The notes beneath the pieces were generated by a model. The model was not told the origin of the DNA. It saw only the letters and a program-made list of their open reading frames with translations, and ran no database searches. From Paenibacillus periandrae (GTDB taxonomy: Bacteria; Bacillota; Bacilli; Paenibacillales; NBRC-103111), in NCBI RefSeq assembly GCF_022458865.1, contig NZ_JAJNMU010000008.1:62001-126000 (forward strand): a stretch of 64,000 nucleotides of DNA, in the 5' to 3' direction. The stretch's first letter is position 1. Every line of letters begins with the position of its first letter. Position numbers and translations under genes: made by a program. Positions 1-8,927 of the stretch are shown here, piece after piece.

Positions 1-209
1 GCAGTTCGTGCATACGTTTTATTGTCACTTATAACTGAATATCCTAAGATAACGACTAGTGGATACATACAAATTCTTTGCAACCAGCAGAGTTTACAAG
101 GCTCATAGCTCATAATCTCGCTAAAGTAAAGACTACCACTGGTTGCAATTATCGAAACTAAACAAGCAGCCATTAGGCCGTAGGTTTTCAAAAACTCCCT
201 TAGATTCAT
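1..209 (-). CDS. bdbC: BdbC/DsbB-family thiol oxidase, partial
   Basis: This is the N-terminal part (about 69 residues) of a DsbB/BdbC-type membrane protein; its 3' end lies left of the window. DsbB-family proteins pass electrons from a DsbA-like oxidase to quinones. After a first membrane segment the reading frame shows EPCKLCWLQRICMYPL, the CxxC plus WxQR signature of the family, then a second hydrophobic stretch. The start ATG at 207-209 follows the GGGGGG stretch that also ends bdbD, so the two genes overlap or abut and are co-transcribed. The pairing with a thioredoxin-fold BdbD supports the call. Confidence 0.85.
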   Translation of the reverse strand, partial: MNLREFLKTYGLMAACLVSIIATSGSLYFSEIMSYEPCKLCWLQRICMYPLVVILGYSVISDNKTYART

Positions 210-212
210 ATT

Positions 213-896
213 TCATCCCCCCACTCTTTTGTCAATAATATTGTTAATGGTACTCTTGATTTCCTCATAGGATAACCCTCCCACTCCAAAAACCATTCCG
301 TTTACAACAAGGGTTGGTGTCCCTCTAATGCCAAGATCACGTGTAAAGCTTAAATCTCGATTGACGACTTCGCTGTATTCGCCTGACTTCAATGATCTCT
401 CCATGTCTGCATAATCAACGTGAATCTGAACCCCTTTTGCAATCTCAATTAAATAATCGATTGTTGCCCACTCTAGCGATTCGTTCTTTTGATTTTTATA
501 TATTGCTTCATAGTAAGTCCAGAATTCATTAGGACTTTTTTTGGCAACATATTCACCAGCCGCAGCTGCTGTGAGTGAATCTGGACCGAGAAAAGGGTAA
601 TTAACAAATTTAAAATTCGCTTTTCCACTATCTATATAATCACGCACTAAATTGGGGAAAATGGTTTCTGCAAAATATTGGCATCCTGGGCACTTGAAAT
701 CACCAAACTCCACAATTGAAACGGGAGCATCCATCTTCCCTTTAGTTGGTTGATCATCGAAATAAGTGAGTGAAACACTAATACTGAGTTCTTTAGGTTT
801 TTTGTCCTTATTTTTAGCAAGGGCTATCCCCACTATTGTAGAAATAACCATCAGTACCGCAACGACAATAACCACATACTTCACTTTTTTGTACAT
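213..896 (-). CDS. bdbD: BdbD/DsbA-like membrane-anchored thiol-disulfide oxidoreductase
   Basis: The 227-residue protein has an N-terminal membrane anchor (about residues 5-28) and an extracytoplasmic thioredoxin fold with the active site CPGC in FKCPGCQYF near residue 69, plus the late cis-proline motif GTPTLVVNG. It probably introduces disulfides into exported proteins, perhaps transfer-apparatus parts. bdbC follows directly. I chose the ATG at 894-896 because AAAGG lies about 10 nt upstream; an in-frame ATG two codons earlier is too close to it. A class II leader ends about 23 nt upstream, which places this pair with the conjugation genes. Confidence 0.85.
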   Translation of the reverse strand: MYKKVKYVVIVVAVLMVISTIVGIALAKNKDKKPKELSISVSLTYFDDQPTKGKMDAPVSIVEFGDFKCPGCQYFAETIFPNLVRDYIDSGKANFKFVNYPFLGPDSLTAAAAGEYVAKKSPNEFWTYYEAIYKNQKNESLEWATIDYLIEIAKGVQIHVDYADMERSLKSGEYSEVVNRDLSFTRDLGIRGTPTLVVNGMVFGVGGLSYEEIKSTINNIIDKRVGG

Positions 897-918
897 TAAC
901 ATTCATCCTTTCACAAAT

Positions 919-972
919 AAAAAAACACAATGATTACACCCTTAGTAGGGCGTAAGTCACGGTGCTTCCGTG
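919..972 (-). promoter_or_regulatory. Class II leader (RAGCA hairpin plus terminator) of bdbDC
   Basis: On the minus strand positions 972-958 fold as CACGG-AAGCA-CCGTG. The GCAC inside this hairpin can instead pair with GTGT just before a run of seven T (919-925), enclosing a TTACGCCC/GGGTGTAA stem, so hairpin and terminator exclude each other. The bdbD start codon is about 23 nt further on. The terminator has an internal loop and is weaker than in the other class II leaders. The role as an attenuator is inferred. Confidence 0.6.
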
Positions 973-1009
973 TATTTTCATATTTTAATAGCAAACAGCG
1001 TCTTTCGTT

Positions 1010-1606
1010 TTATATATTAAATCGATACATACCTACCACGACACCCACCAACGAGATAGTACTAAAGTACATCGCTTCGTATTCTTTGTTGCATGGCTGT
1101 AAACGTACTCGGTATTTTTCTTTATAAAACTTCTTTACCGTAACGTTACCATCAGAAGTCTTTGCTACAACAATATCTCCGTTATCGGCAATGGATTGAT
1201 TTTTCACCAATATGTAATCACCGTTGAGAATTCCTGCATCTTTCATACTGTCTCCTTCAACAGTAAGAAAAAATGAACCTTCCATGTCTGCTAATACCGG
1301 GATAAACATCTCGATATTCTCATTAGCCTCGATCGGGATACCTGCCGTTACTTTTCCTATTACAGGTAACGAAATGTGGTTTTGGTTTCCTTGTATTGAG
1401 ATTTGGTTCAGTTCGATTGCCCTTGGCTTTCTCGGATCTCTGCGAATTAACCCCTTTTTCTCCAGCCTGTCGAGATGACCATGTACAGTCGAACTTGAGA
1501 ATAAGCCTACTGCCAGCCCAATTTCTCTGAGTGATGGTGAATACCCTCTGTGTTTCGTATGATCTACAAGAAAATCGTAAATCTTAGCCTGGGTGCCCTT
1601 AAGCAT
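1010..1606 (-). CDS. lexA: LexA-like SOS repressor / S24 peptidase
   Basis: This is a 198-residue LexA-type repressor. The N-terminal winged helix (about residues 1-70, SLREIGLAVGLFSSSTVHGH) binds DNA. The VTAGIP segment holds the Ala-Gly self-cleavage site. The C-terminal S24 peptidase part shows GDSMKDAGI (catalytic Ser) and a downstream DIVVAKTSDG..TVKKF (catalytic Lys). Family members repress SOS genes until RecA-ssDNA triggers self-cleavage. I start at the ATG at 1604-1606 because AAGAGGTGAG lies just upstream; the ORF can extend seven codons further without an SD. A SOS-like palindrome occurs elsewhere in the window at 14871-14886. Whether this is the host LexA or an element-specific paralogue is unknown. 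Confidence 0.88.
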   Translation of the reverse strand: MLKGTQAKIYDFLVDHTKHRGYSPSLREIGLAVGLFSSSTVHGHLDRLEKKGLIRRDPRKPRAIELNQISIQGNQNHISLPVIGKVTAGIPIEANENIEMFIPVLADMEGSFFLTVEGDSMKDAGILNGDYILVKNQSIADNGDIVVAKTSDGNVTVKKFYKEKYRVRLQPCNKEYEAMYFSTISLVGVVVGMYRFNI

Positions 1607-1674
1607 TCGTCTCACCTCTTGAGTCATTTATTATAGTATATCTAATCCTTTATTATTCGAGAAACAGAATGTAA

Positions 1675-2253
1675 CTATCTAATCTGTTTATTAGATACAT
1701 ATACAGTCACCGCATGGGAATACGATCCAAAGTGGTTTTTTAGAAAAGAGAGGGAATTACTGCTCCCCGCACTCGCATACTCTCTAGATGTTGGAAGACG
1801 ACCTAACCGCTGATAAAGAAAATCGATCTTATCAAGTATTGCTTCCTCTGTAAGCACATAATTTCGGGAAAAGAAATCATCTGAAAAATAATTTGGATTT
1901 CCAATGTCAATTTCATGTTTCTTACCTATCAAATAAAGATTTTGAGTGATAATAGCAGTTAACGTTAACCCTGAGTCTGAACCATACCTTTTAATTAACT
2001 TATCTTGAATGAGTGTGGTCAAATCTGTCATTTGAATTGTATTTACCATGAGCCGCTTGCGTGCCAGAGGGAATTCTTTAGCGAATTTCTCCCTTAAAAT
2101 ATACGAGGAAATCTGACGATTTACTTGATAGGGAATTTCCCAATTTGAAGAAAGGAGTTCACCACAGAAATCTTCATGTACAACGGAAATCGATTTATTA
2201 TTCGATGAAGCATAATCTTTTACACCGTTCCAAAGTTGAGGCAGCACCCACAT
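1675..2253 (-). CDS. Unknown protein with C-terminal homing-endonuclease-associated repeat-like segment
   Basis: This is a protein of about 192 residues whose main part I do not recognise. The last 45 residues read LGRLPTSREY...LSFLKNHFGSYSHAV, which resembles the short helix-turn-helix repeat often found beside HNH homing endonucleases (LGR.PT..EF, FGSW..A). That suggests DNA binding. I prefer the ATG at 2251-2253 because AAGAGG lies 7 nt upstream; an ATG eight codons earlier sits almost on its SD. It follows the 2284-2760 gene closely and looks co-transcribed with it and the Rad52-like gene. Confidence 0.6.
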   Translation of the reverse strand: MWVLPQLWNGVKDYASSNNKSISVVHEDFCGELLSSNWEIPYQVNRQISSYILREKFAKEFPLARKRLMVNTIQMTDLTTLIQDKLIKRYGSDSGLTLTAIITQNLYLIGKKHEIDIGNPNYFSDDFFSRNYVLTEEAILDKIDFLYQRLGRLPTSREYASAGSSNSLSFLKNHFGSYSHAVTVYVSNKQIR

Positions 2254-2283
2254 TGAAAAGCCTCTTTTTACACTCATTCACCT

Positions 2284-2760
2284 TCACGTCCAGACCTCAA
2301 TTGGGGATTCACTCATCCAATACAAACCTTTCGACTTTTGCTTTTTCTGTTTTTCTTCCAAGTAAATTCGAATTTTATCCAGATTCCCAGTCTCATTCAG
2401 TTCCTTCTGCAAGATATGCAAATGGATACCTTTTGCTGAGACTATATCCGATGCGAATTTAACCCCGTATTCATGGATCAGTTCTCTTTGTCCTTGAAAG
2501 GTATATACCCGATCGACTTCTCCGGAACTATTAGCTTTTGAAGTTAAATCAAGTTCAGGATATGCCGGGATTGCCCTCTCGATCCCTCGGCGTGTTACCA
2601 CAGTCAAAACAACTTTGGTAGAAAGCTTGGTAGGTGATAATAAGTTCAAATACCGCGTGTAACCAGAGCAGGTGGAGATCACTGTTTCCATAGGATGTTC
2701 CAATTGGCACGATTCCCTTATTGGATTGTAGTTCCCACATTTTCGACAAATATCGTTCAT
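2284..2760 (-). CDS. Unknown protein with N-terminal cysteine cluster
   Basis: This 158-residue protein is of unknown family. Its N-terminus has CRKCGNYNP..ESC and a further Cys at residue 31, spaced like a small zinc-binding knuckle. The remainder is mixed alpha/beta with a lysine-rich stretch EEKQKKQKSK near the C-terminus. It starts 3 nt after the stop of the Rad52-like gene and precedes the 1675-2253 gene, so it probably belongs to a recombination cluster. Function is not inferred beyond possible nucleic-acid binding. Confidence 0.6.
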   Translation of the reverse strand: MNDICRKCGNYNPIRESCQLEHPMETVISTCSGYTRYLNLLSPTKLSTKVVLTVVTRRGIERAIPAYPELDLTSKANSSGEVDRVYTFQGQRELIHEYGVKFASDIVSAKGIHLHILQKELNETGNLDKIRIYLEEKQKKQKSKGLYWMSESPIEVWT

Positions 2761-2762
2761 AA

Positions 2763-3401
2763 CTACCCACCCATTTCATTCATTTTCTTTTTCACAAAAT
2801 TCGGGATGTGAGCACTACAATAATAAACATTCCAAACCCCTTTTATTATTGCAACCTCTTGATTTGTAAGTTTACACCCGCAGGATACACAATCAGGATT
2901 GTTTGCTGAATCATCATCCTCTTCAGATTTGTTATCAATTAGACCAAGGCCAGGGCTTTTAGCCCATTCGCGGTATGGTGCTAGATCGACCCAGCCCGCT
3001 TCAAACATATCCATCGCATTGACAAGCGCTCTTCTCGTTGCAGCTTTAATTGTTTCATCGAAATTGTTAATCACCTGACTACCCTTTTTAAATGTAATCA
3101 GTTGGAACCCTTGTCCCTCATTACTTGTATTTAAAATGGTCAGTAGACCTCTCATTTCCAGAAGTCCTTGTTCAGCATGGATAATTGGTTTATCCGTAGT
3201 GATCCTCCATGTATAATAACCACCAGCAGAATCATTCAATTTTTTTACATAGGTGTGAACGGGTATATATGCACTCTTATCGCTTGCATTCTTTTTAATT
3301 ACCGTTCCTTCCGGAAAAGGCTCCTTTATCTTCTTCATGATTGATGCATAGAGCTCTTCATACTCTTGATGAGATAATTGCAACGCATTATGATTTATCA
3401 T
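2763..3401 (-). CDS. Rad52/Sak-like single-strand annealing protein with C-terminal zinc knuckle
   Basis: The 212-residue protein resembles phage and plasmid Rad52/Sak-type annealing proteins. Residues 25-150 show an ordered beta-sheet domain (YIPVHTYVKKLND, YTWRITTDKP, EMRGLLTI) and the basic DNA-binding helix IKAATRRALVNAMDMFEAG, which is typical of the family. After an acidic linker (SEEDDDSAN) a CVSCGCKL...YYCSAH pattern suggests a zinc-binding tail. Such proteins anneal complementary single strands during recombination. ATG 3399-3401 is preferred; a TTG four codons earlier is possible. Family assignment was made by eye without a search. Confidence 0.6.
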   Translation of the reverse strand: MINHNALQLSHQEYEELYASIMKKIKEPFPEGTVIKKNASDKSAYIPVHTYVKKLNDSAGGYYTWRITTDKPIIHAEQGLLEMRGLLTILNTSNEGQGFQLITFKKGSQVINNFDETIKAATRRALVNAMDMFEAGWVDLAPYREWAKSPGLGLIDNKSEEDDDSANNPDCVSCGCKLTNQEVAIIKGVWNVYYCSAHIPNFVKKKMNEMGG

Positions 3402-3466
3402 ACTGTTCACCAACCTACTAGTAATGCTACCATTTTATACCATGCCCATAGAAAACACAAGATGAT

Positions 3467-3496
3467 CTAAAAAATGGCCGACTCCCAGAGCCGACC
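3467..3496 (-). terminator. Intrinsic terminator after the Spo0E-like gene
   Basis: On the minus strand GGTCGGCTC and GAGTCGGCC pair over nine positions (two G-U) around a 3-nt loop and are followed by ATTTTTT. It lies 5 nt past the stop codon at 3502 and ends the long T4SS operon. Confidence 0.75.
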
Positions 3497-3501
3497 AAAG
3501 T

Positions 3502-3657
3502 CTATGCCATATTCCTTTGACCATTATACATATTATGTATAACGTCTAATTGCTGACTCAAATCCAACACATAACAGCTGTTTAAACCGAACTTAATGAC
3601 AGCATCATGGAGTTGCTTTCTTAAATCTTCGAATTGATCATCAATGCGTATTTCCAT
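3502..3657 (-). CDS. Spo0E-like aspartyl-phosphate phosphatase family protein
   Basis: This small gene encodes 51 residues. The sequence EDLRKQLHDAV...GLNSCYVLDLSQQLDVIHNMY matches the pattern of Spo0E-family two-helix proteins (LR..L, then VL.LSQ.LD). Family members dephosphorylate Spo0A~P and so delay sporulation. ATG 3655-3657 follows GGGGGTG. It is the last gene of the T4SS operon and is closed by its own terminator. The inference is that conjugation is coupled to holding off host sporulation. Confidence 0.8.
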   Translation of the reverse strand: MEIRIDDQFEDLRKQLHDAVIKFGLNSCYVLDLSQQLDVIHNMYNGQRNMA

Positions 3658-3712
3658 GTTTCACCCCCATGCAATGAATATCATATTAATGATAGACATC
3701 CATACCCATCCC

Positions 3713-4207
3713 TTATAGCATGTTCATAAGAGATGGAGTAACATAGGCCGCTAATAAGACAACCGGACAGAATATCATCATCCCAAGACCCAATCTGCGT
3801 CGTTGGGGATTCTTCGCAGCAGACAACCTAACAAGAAGGCCGAAATAAAACATCGTAAAAACGACAGGAATAGAAACATACCATACGCCTTTGAAAAGCA
3901 TAGGACCAATTTCGCCGGCTGCATCAACCATATTCTCGACAGTTTCATCGCCGTTAGCCTCTAAAGGTTTTACCCCAAAGATAGAATGACCTAGTAGAGG
4001 AGCATATGCAATAAGCAGTGTAAGAACCCCAAATGCAATTATAAATACGTACCCCATCTTTTTCCTTCTCGGGTTTTTCCCCGAAGTTAACAGGAGTAAG
4101 AAACCGACTATCATAAGGACAGAAAAAATCGGAAGGCCTACTAATTGAAATAATCGAATCAGTTGTTCTAAGAGAATCATAAGGCCACTAAATATATCAT
4201 CCATCAT
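3713..4207 (-). CDS. Duplicated VirB2/TrbC-like small membrane protein
   Basis: This 164-residue protein has four membrane segments and an internal duplication. The first half reads SGKNPRRKKMGYVFIIAF and the second SAAKNPQRRRLGLGMMIF, each followed by a hydrophobic segment ending in a Pro-containing loop. A basic KNPxRRxxG turn between two helices is typical of VirB2/TrbC pilin-like T4SS proteins, so this may be a tandem pilin-like component or channel protein. SD AAGGGG precedes the start. It is the penultimate gene of the transfer operon. Function is inferred from position and topology. Confidence 0.6.
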   Translation of the reverse strand: MMDDIFSGLMILLEQLIRLFQLVGLPIFSVLMIVGFLLLLTSGKNPRRKKMGYVFIIAFGVLTLLIAYAPLLGHSIFGVKPLEANGDETVENMVDAAGEIGPMLFKGVWYVSIPVVFTMFYFGLLVRLSAAKNPQRRRLGLGMMIFCPVVLLAAYVTPSLMNML

Positions 4208-4229
4208 GAAAATCCCCTTTTATACAATA

Positions 4230-4727
4230 TTATTGCCGTTTTGATGCGTTCGCATTTCCAAAAGTTCCAACAAATTCAACTTCATCAACTTGCCACCCCT
4301 TGTCCTTTGAATACAGCAGAACCGTGTGAACAATAACAGTCTGTGTCGTTTGAACTTTATTGAACGAAGTTACCACATCAAACCCATTCATGAATTCAAT
4401 TTTTTCGTTACCACTGACATATCGAAATGGCTGTAACCGATTCATTTGCGAAGACACCGAGGGAACTCCGCTGCTATTATCCGGTATTTCGATCCCTGCG
4501 GGAAGTGCTGAATTGTATCCTCTGGTTGTCATGAATGGTTTGATGTTATCATATCGTTGTTTTGTTGTCTCATAAGTAAAAAATTTTTCAATAAAAGCTT
4601 TGTTTGTATCATCCGCACCTGTTGCAGATATCTGGTCCTTAATCTGAGCTTTTAAATTCATTCCGTGGAATAACTGGATTACATTAAGCAAGAATAAAGC
4701 TGCAATCAACAAATAGACCTTTTTCAT
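4230..4727 (-). CDS. Membrane-anchored T4SS accessory protein, possibly VirB8/TcpC-like
   Basis: The 165-residue protein has one N-terminal membrane anchor (residues 4-22) and an extracytoplasmic alpha/beta domain (about residues 45-160) that could be an NTF2-like fold as in VirB8/TcpC. I cannot support the family from motifs alone. It lies 11 nt from the CwlT-like gene, within the same operon, with SD AAAGGAG. It probably helps build the transfer channel in the envelope. Confidence 0.5.
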   Translation of the reverse strand: MKKVYLLIAALFLLNVIQLFHGMNLKAQIKDQISATGADDTNKAFIEKFFTYETTKQRYDNIKPFMTTRGYNSALPAGIEIPDNSSGVPSVSSQMNRLQPFRYVSGNEKIEFMNGFDVVTSFNKVQTTQTVIVHTVLLYSKDKGWQVDEVEFVGTFGNANASKRQ

Positions 4728-4737
4728 AGAGACTCCT

Positions 4738-6618
4738 TTACTTCACAATTCGTCTATATCCCAAAAAACCTTTGCTCCAATAGCCATCCATTGGAGATAT
4801 GACTAGGCCGCTATCGTTCGAATTGATAAATTTATTATTACCCAAATACATTCCAACGTGTGAAGGTTCTTTTTTATAAGTGCTCCAGAATACTAGATCA
4901 CCAGGTAACGCTTGAGCCTCCGTTACAGCAGCAGTTTTATTGTACTGCGTTTCTGCATTCCCATTCAAATTAATACCAAACTGATTGAACGTATATTCTA
5001 TGAGCCCTGAACAGTCAAAACCTCCTTGTTCTGGCTTTCGGCCACCCCATACATAAGGAATGCCCATGTATTTACTCATAAAATCAAGGACGGCTTGTAC
5101 ATCGAAAATTTGACCATCAGAACTCACCTTCAAACTACTCCAATTTGTATAGTAGCGCATGACATGATCAACATAGTCCACATCACCATAACGACTCCAT
5201 CCATTTTTGGCAGCCATCATCTGACTAAATGCAACAACATTTTCTTTTGAATACCCTCCTCGCTCATTAGCGTATGGAATAAATCCTCCTCCAAAGTTAT
5301 AGGATTGCAAGGTAAGGTTTACATCCCCACCAGCTGATCTAAACACGGAAGCAAAGTGTTTAACCCCATACATAATCGAGATTTCCGGGTCAGTTAGCGT
5401 GTTTGGAGGAAGCCCTGCAGATTCCGAAGACTGCATAACGTCCAATAATCCACCTCCAGACTCCTGTTGAATCATTGCTAAAATAAGATTTACTTGATCT
5501 TCAATGTTATTAATGATCGCATATTTACGCACCAATGGCTCATACCTTGAAACGGCTTCAGAAACTTTCGCTTGACCAGCATACATAGAGCCAGTACTAT
5601 CGTTGTTGGCTCCATATAAAAAAGGGTTCCAATTTGAATCGGCTACCCTAATAAACTCATAGACCAATTTCATATCAGTCTTATTGATACCTTGAGATAC
5701 CAGGATGTTCTGAAATTTCGTTCCATCAATATTAAGATTCGGAACAAACCTATCGTCGACTGTTGTATGATCGTATTGTGTATACGTATCTGTAGTACAA
5801 TGTACATTCGTACTTGTACCCTTATAATTCCACTGGTCCGTTAATTCCAACGTACCACCAGGATAATATTTTTTTAAAGGTTTTATCTCCATATCACCAT
5901 AGTCAAAAGTAACTCTTGAAAGAACGTCGTGAGCAGATCTTGGATTGGTATTGATCATCGTATCAGGTCCTGTATGATAGCTGTTTCCCTCCGAATCCGA
6001 CCACGAGCAATACGTCACCGACTTAGTCCGTTCTACATCATCTCTTATTTTTGTATACGAATATTTTGGTTTAAATGCATTTATTAAAATGTTCGGATCG
6101 TAATCCGAGAGCTCAACCTTCTTATTATTTACAATGATTTGATATCGGACCAATGCTGCCGGAATACCCCAGCTTGGCTTTATAATATTTTTTAGTGATG
6201 ACTTCCATGACTCTGATGCTTCAATACCATTAACTTCAACAACAGTTTTTTCTGCAACTGTCTTGAATTTCTGTTCATATTCAATATCGGCTTTCTTTTG
6301 CGATTCACTTCGACTGTTACCATCAAGGAACCAATCTGAATAAGGAATTGCCGAGAGAATTATCACGACTAAAATTATTGCAACAATGACTAACAATCCC
6401 ACCGGACCAACAATCGCAATTAAACTTTTTCCAGCTGCTAGTAATAGCTTTTTCAAAAAGTCCATAGCCAATTTCTTTAAAATCTTTACAGCCTTACCTG
6501 CAGCTTTTCTTGCCGCCTTGCCCGCAACTTTTTTTCCAGCACCACCTGCTTGCCCTGCTGCGTCATTGGTTAAATCCTGAGCATTCACTCTATTACTCAC
6601 CGTCCATTCCGACCACAT
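4738..6618 (-). CDS. CwlT-like bifunctional muramidase / NlpC-P60 peptidase
   Basis: This protein of about 626 residues locally opens the cell wall for the conjugation channel. Order of parts: an Ala/Lys-rich cytoplasmic stretch, one membrane segment near residues 70-95, an unknown extracytoplasmic region, a lysozyme/transglycosylase-like domain with the catalytic Glu in IQQESGGG near residue 390, and an NlpC/P60 domain with Cys in GGFDCSGLIEY and His in SHVGMYLG. This matches the ICEBs1 CwlT type. The ATG at 6616-6618 has GGAG 8 nt upstream; a TTG at 6636 with GAGGATGG is the alternative start. It is co-transcribed with the VirB6-like gene. Confidence 0.88.
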   Translation of the reverse strand: MWSEWTVSNRVNAQDLTNDAAGQAGGAGKKVAGKAARKAAGKAVKILKKLAMDFLKKLLLAAGKSLIAIVGPVGLLVIVAIILVVIILSAIPYSDWFLDGNSRSESQKKADIEYEQKFKTVAEKTVVEVNGIEASESWKSSLKNIIKPSWGIPAALVRYQIIVNNKKVELSDYDPNILINAFKPKYSYTKIRDDVERTKSVTYCSWSDSEGNSYHTGPDTMINTNPRSAHDVLSRVTFDYGDMEIKPLKKYYPGGTLELTDQWNYKGTSTNVHCTTDTYTQYDHTTVDDRFVPNLNIDGTKFQNILVSQGINKTDMKLVYEFIRVADSNWNPFLYGANNDSTGSMYAGQAKVSEAVSRYEPLVRKYAIINNIEDQVNLILAMIQQESGGGLLDVMQSSESAGLPPNTLTDPEISIMYGVKHFASVFRSAGGDVNLTLQSYNFGGGFIPYANERGGYSKENVVAFSQMMAAKNGWSRYGDVDYVDHVMRYYTNWSSLKVSSDGQIFDVQAVLDFMSKYMGIPYVWGGRKPEQGGFDCSGLIEYTFNQFGINLNGNAETQYNKTAAVTEAQALPGDLVFWSTYKKEPSHVGMYLGNNKFINSNDSGLVISPMDGYWSKGFLGYRRIVK

Positions 6619-6659
6619 GAGGATGACTCCATACAATTACGAACCATCCTCACGTGCCT

Positions 6660-8927
6660 TTAAAGCGTTATTGTGTTTTTTGTCCGGTTTTTATCTCTTT
6701 TTGCCATATCAGCAAGATTACCTACCCTTTTTGTGTGATCAGTTGGTTTCTTATATTCAGTATTTATACTGGTTTTTCGTGTTAATAAGTCAGCACCTTT
6801 ATCAGACCAATCTCTGCGGTCTGTTCCTTTAATATTATGAGCGAAATAATTGTCAGGGGTTATCTTAGCTGCTTCTACACGATTATCATCATATTTGGCG
6901 CCATCAGTTCCACGGATGTACGATCCTGATGTCCGAGCAAGGTGCTCACTCGAACCTCCTGCCATTCCAACAGACCCTACTGAAGACCCTGCAGCGTATC
7001 CTTGAACAGGCTGTGTACTCGGAAGTTTATAAGACCCATTCGGTTGACGTTCAAACTTTTCGTTGTGGCCCGGAAATTTATAATCAGCCATTCGTGTTTC
7101 ACCTTTTTTAAGGGTAGGATCTGCTGCACCGTAATTACTAATTCGTTGCTTTCCATTTCCAGAGTTTACGTAAAATGCAGAACCACTGTTTGTCTGTTCC
7201 CAACTCACATCTCTGCCAGCGTACTTCTGGGAAAGATCTGGTAGACTCATATCGTTCATACCACCGAATCGTTCATCAGCACCTTGTATTCGGTTTCTAC
7301 TTGCCCCTGAAGCCATGTGACCAATCTTCCGTCCAACGCCACCTACTCCAACTGTACTACCAATTGACTCCCCCATATTGCCCATGAAATTACGACGTTG
7401 GCTTAAATTATTCCACATGTCATTGAAATTTTTTCCACCTGTGGACCCCATATCTTTCACTTTGCTAAAAAAACCAGAACCTGACGATGCTTGATAGGCT
7501 GATTTCATTCCCTCGGGAAAGAAACTTGATTTTGCAGTTCTAATTGCATTTGTCGAACCTGCAGCTAAATTTCGCGCTCCTTGAGCAGCACCTGATAAGA
7601 CGGAACCACCAAGTTTTGCCCCAACTACCGTACCTGCAGGGCCCATCGTCAATCCCATAGTACCTCCTGCAACAGCACCCACGTTTTCAGCAATGGACCT
7701 AAACTTTTGCCAACCCCCGCCTCCTTTTGCAGCTTGGGTGAGAGCTGTTACACCTGAGTCTGAACCCATATCTGTTCCAGGTCCAGGTATTCCCGATGCA
7801 CCCGATGCACCACCTGCAGACATGCCGCCACCAGCTCGCTTCCCACCCATCATGTTACCTGCACCTTTGGCAAGCATCATTGCGCCAGTTACCGATCCAA
7901 CACCCATTGTAGTTGCTACTTGACCTAACTTAGAGCTAGAATCACCTAAGTTCAGCCATTTCGAAATCATACCCGTGATAGGAATGAACATGATTAGTAA
8001 CGACAATTTATAGATGGTCGCAAAGGCGTTAAACGGACCAGTACCAGCCATTCCAGCTAGCTCAGCGAACACAAAGATGGTAATAGCGTGTATCGTCTGT
8101 AGAAATATATTTCCCGCTAACTCTTTTATCCAAGTGCCAAAAAACGCTCTTGTTTTAGGAAACATTAGACTATAGGCTGCGAACGGAGACAACACCACAA
8201 GAAAAATGATAATCACCTTTCTCGCAACGTAAATAACATTCAGATATAACGTAAGGCCAAACTCACAAAGATAAATAAACCCATTCCCGATATTGAAATT
8301 ACCTGCGGCACCGATGAGAGACACTCCATTGGTGTCTATGCCTGTTGCCTTTAAGGTCGAATACAAAGTGGTAACAAACGCCAAATTGAGACTCATCATC
8401 ACTTTAAAAATCAACCAAAAACTAGACATGAAAAAGGCCGATAAGATCCACATATTAATATCCGTCCAAAAATCAGCCTTTGCTTGCGGTGAGTAAGCTT
8501 TTATACCAAATTTGGCAGCAGAAACCATGATTGCTATGGTTAAAATTAAGGCATATAATCCTGTAAGCAAACCTAATAACGGGTTAACTATCTTCTCCAT
8601 TTCCCCTTGACTGAAAATCCCGTAATTGAGTGTCCCTGTATCCCCATATGGATTCCCAAAAATTAGAGAAGGTAGACTATTTAGATGAACTGCATTAAAA
8701 ATGTCGAGGAGGAATCCCAACATGATGCCATCGGTAAGACTAGCATCCTTCTGGTCCTTTTTCATTTGTGCCAATTTTTCATCTGTAAATAATGTTCCTG
8801 TCTCTGACATGGTAGTAGATCCAGATGGAACCAAGAGGTTCGTGTCCGTTGCGGCAAAGGCCATATTCTGCAGCAGGAATATCGAAAGAAGTACGGCCAG
8901 TAAAACAATAGAAACTCTCTGCTTCAC
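6660..8927 (-). CDS. VirB6/TrbL-like polytopic T4SS channel protein with long Gly-rich tail
   Basis: The 755-residue protein begins with a signal peptide (cut near AFAAT) and has six or so membrane segments between about residues 110 and 330. A hydrophilic, Gly/Ser/Ala-rich region of about 400 residues follows (GGKRAGGGMSAGGASGASG). This architecture is that of VirB6/TrbL/TraL-type inner-membrane channel subunits of Gram-positive conjugation systems. The start is GTG at 8925-8927, immediately after the virB4 stop codon, so translation is probably coupled. Confidence 0.75.
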   Translation of the reverse strand: MKQRVSIVLLAVLLSIFLLQNMAFAATDTNLLVPSGSTTMSETGTLFTDEKLAQMKKDQKDASLTDGIMLGFLLDIFNAVHLNSLPSLIFGNPYGDTGTLNYGIFSQGEMEKIVNPLLGLLTGLYALILTIAIMVSAAKFGIKAYSPQAKADFWTDINMWILSAFFMSSFWLIFKVMMSLNLAFVTTLYSTLKATGIDTNGVSLIGAAGNFNIGNGFIYLCEFGLTLYLNVIYVARKVIIIFLVVLSPFAAYSLMFPKTRAFFGTWIKELAGNIFLQTIHAITIFVFAELAGMAGTGPFNAFATIYKLSLLIMFIPITGMISKWLNLGDSSSKLGQVATTMGVGSVTGAMMLAKGAGNMMGGKRAGGGMSAGGASGASGIPGPGTDMGSDSGVTALTQAAKGGGGWQKFRSIAENVGAVAGGTMGLTMGPAGTVVGAKLGGSVLSGAAQGARNLAAGSTNAIRTAKSSFFPEGMKSAYQASSGSGFFSKVKDMGSTGGKNFNDMWNNLSQRRNFMGNMGESIGSTVGVGGVGRKIGHMASGASRNRIQGADERFGGMNDMSLPDLSQKYAGRDVSWEQTNSGSAFYVNSGNGKQRISNYGAADPTLKKGETRMADYKFPGHNEKFERQPNGSYKLPSTQPVQGYAAGSSVGSVGMAGGSSEHLARTSGSYIRGTDGAKYDDNRVEAAKITPDNYFAHNIKGTDRRDWSDKGADLLTRKTSINTEYKKPTDHTKRVGNLADMAKRDKNRTKNTITL

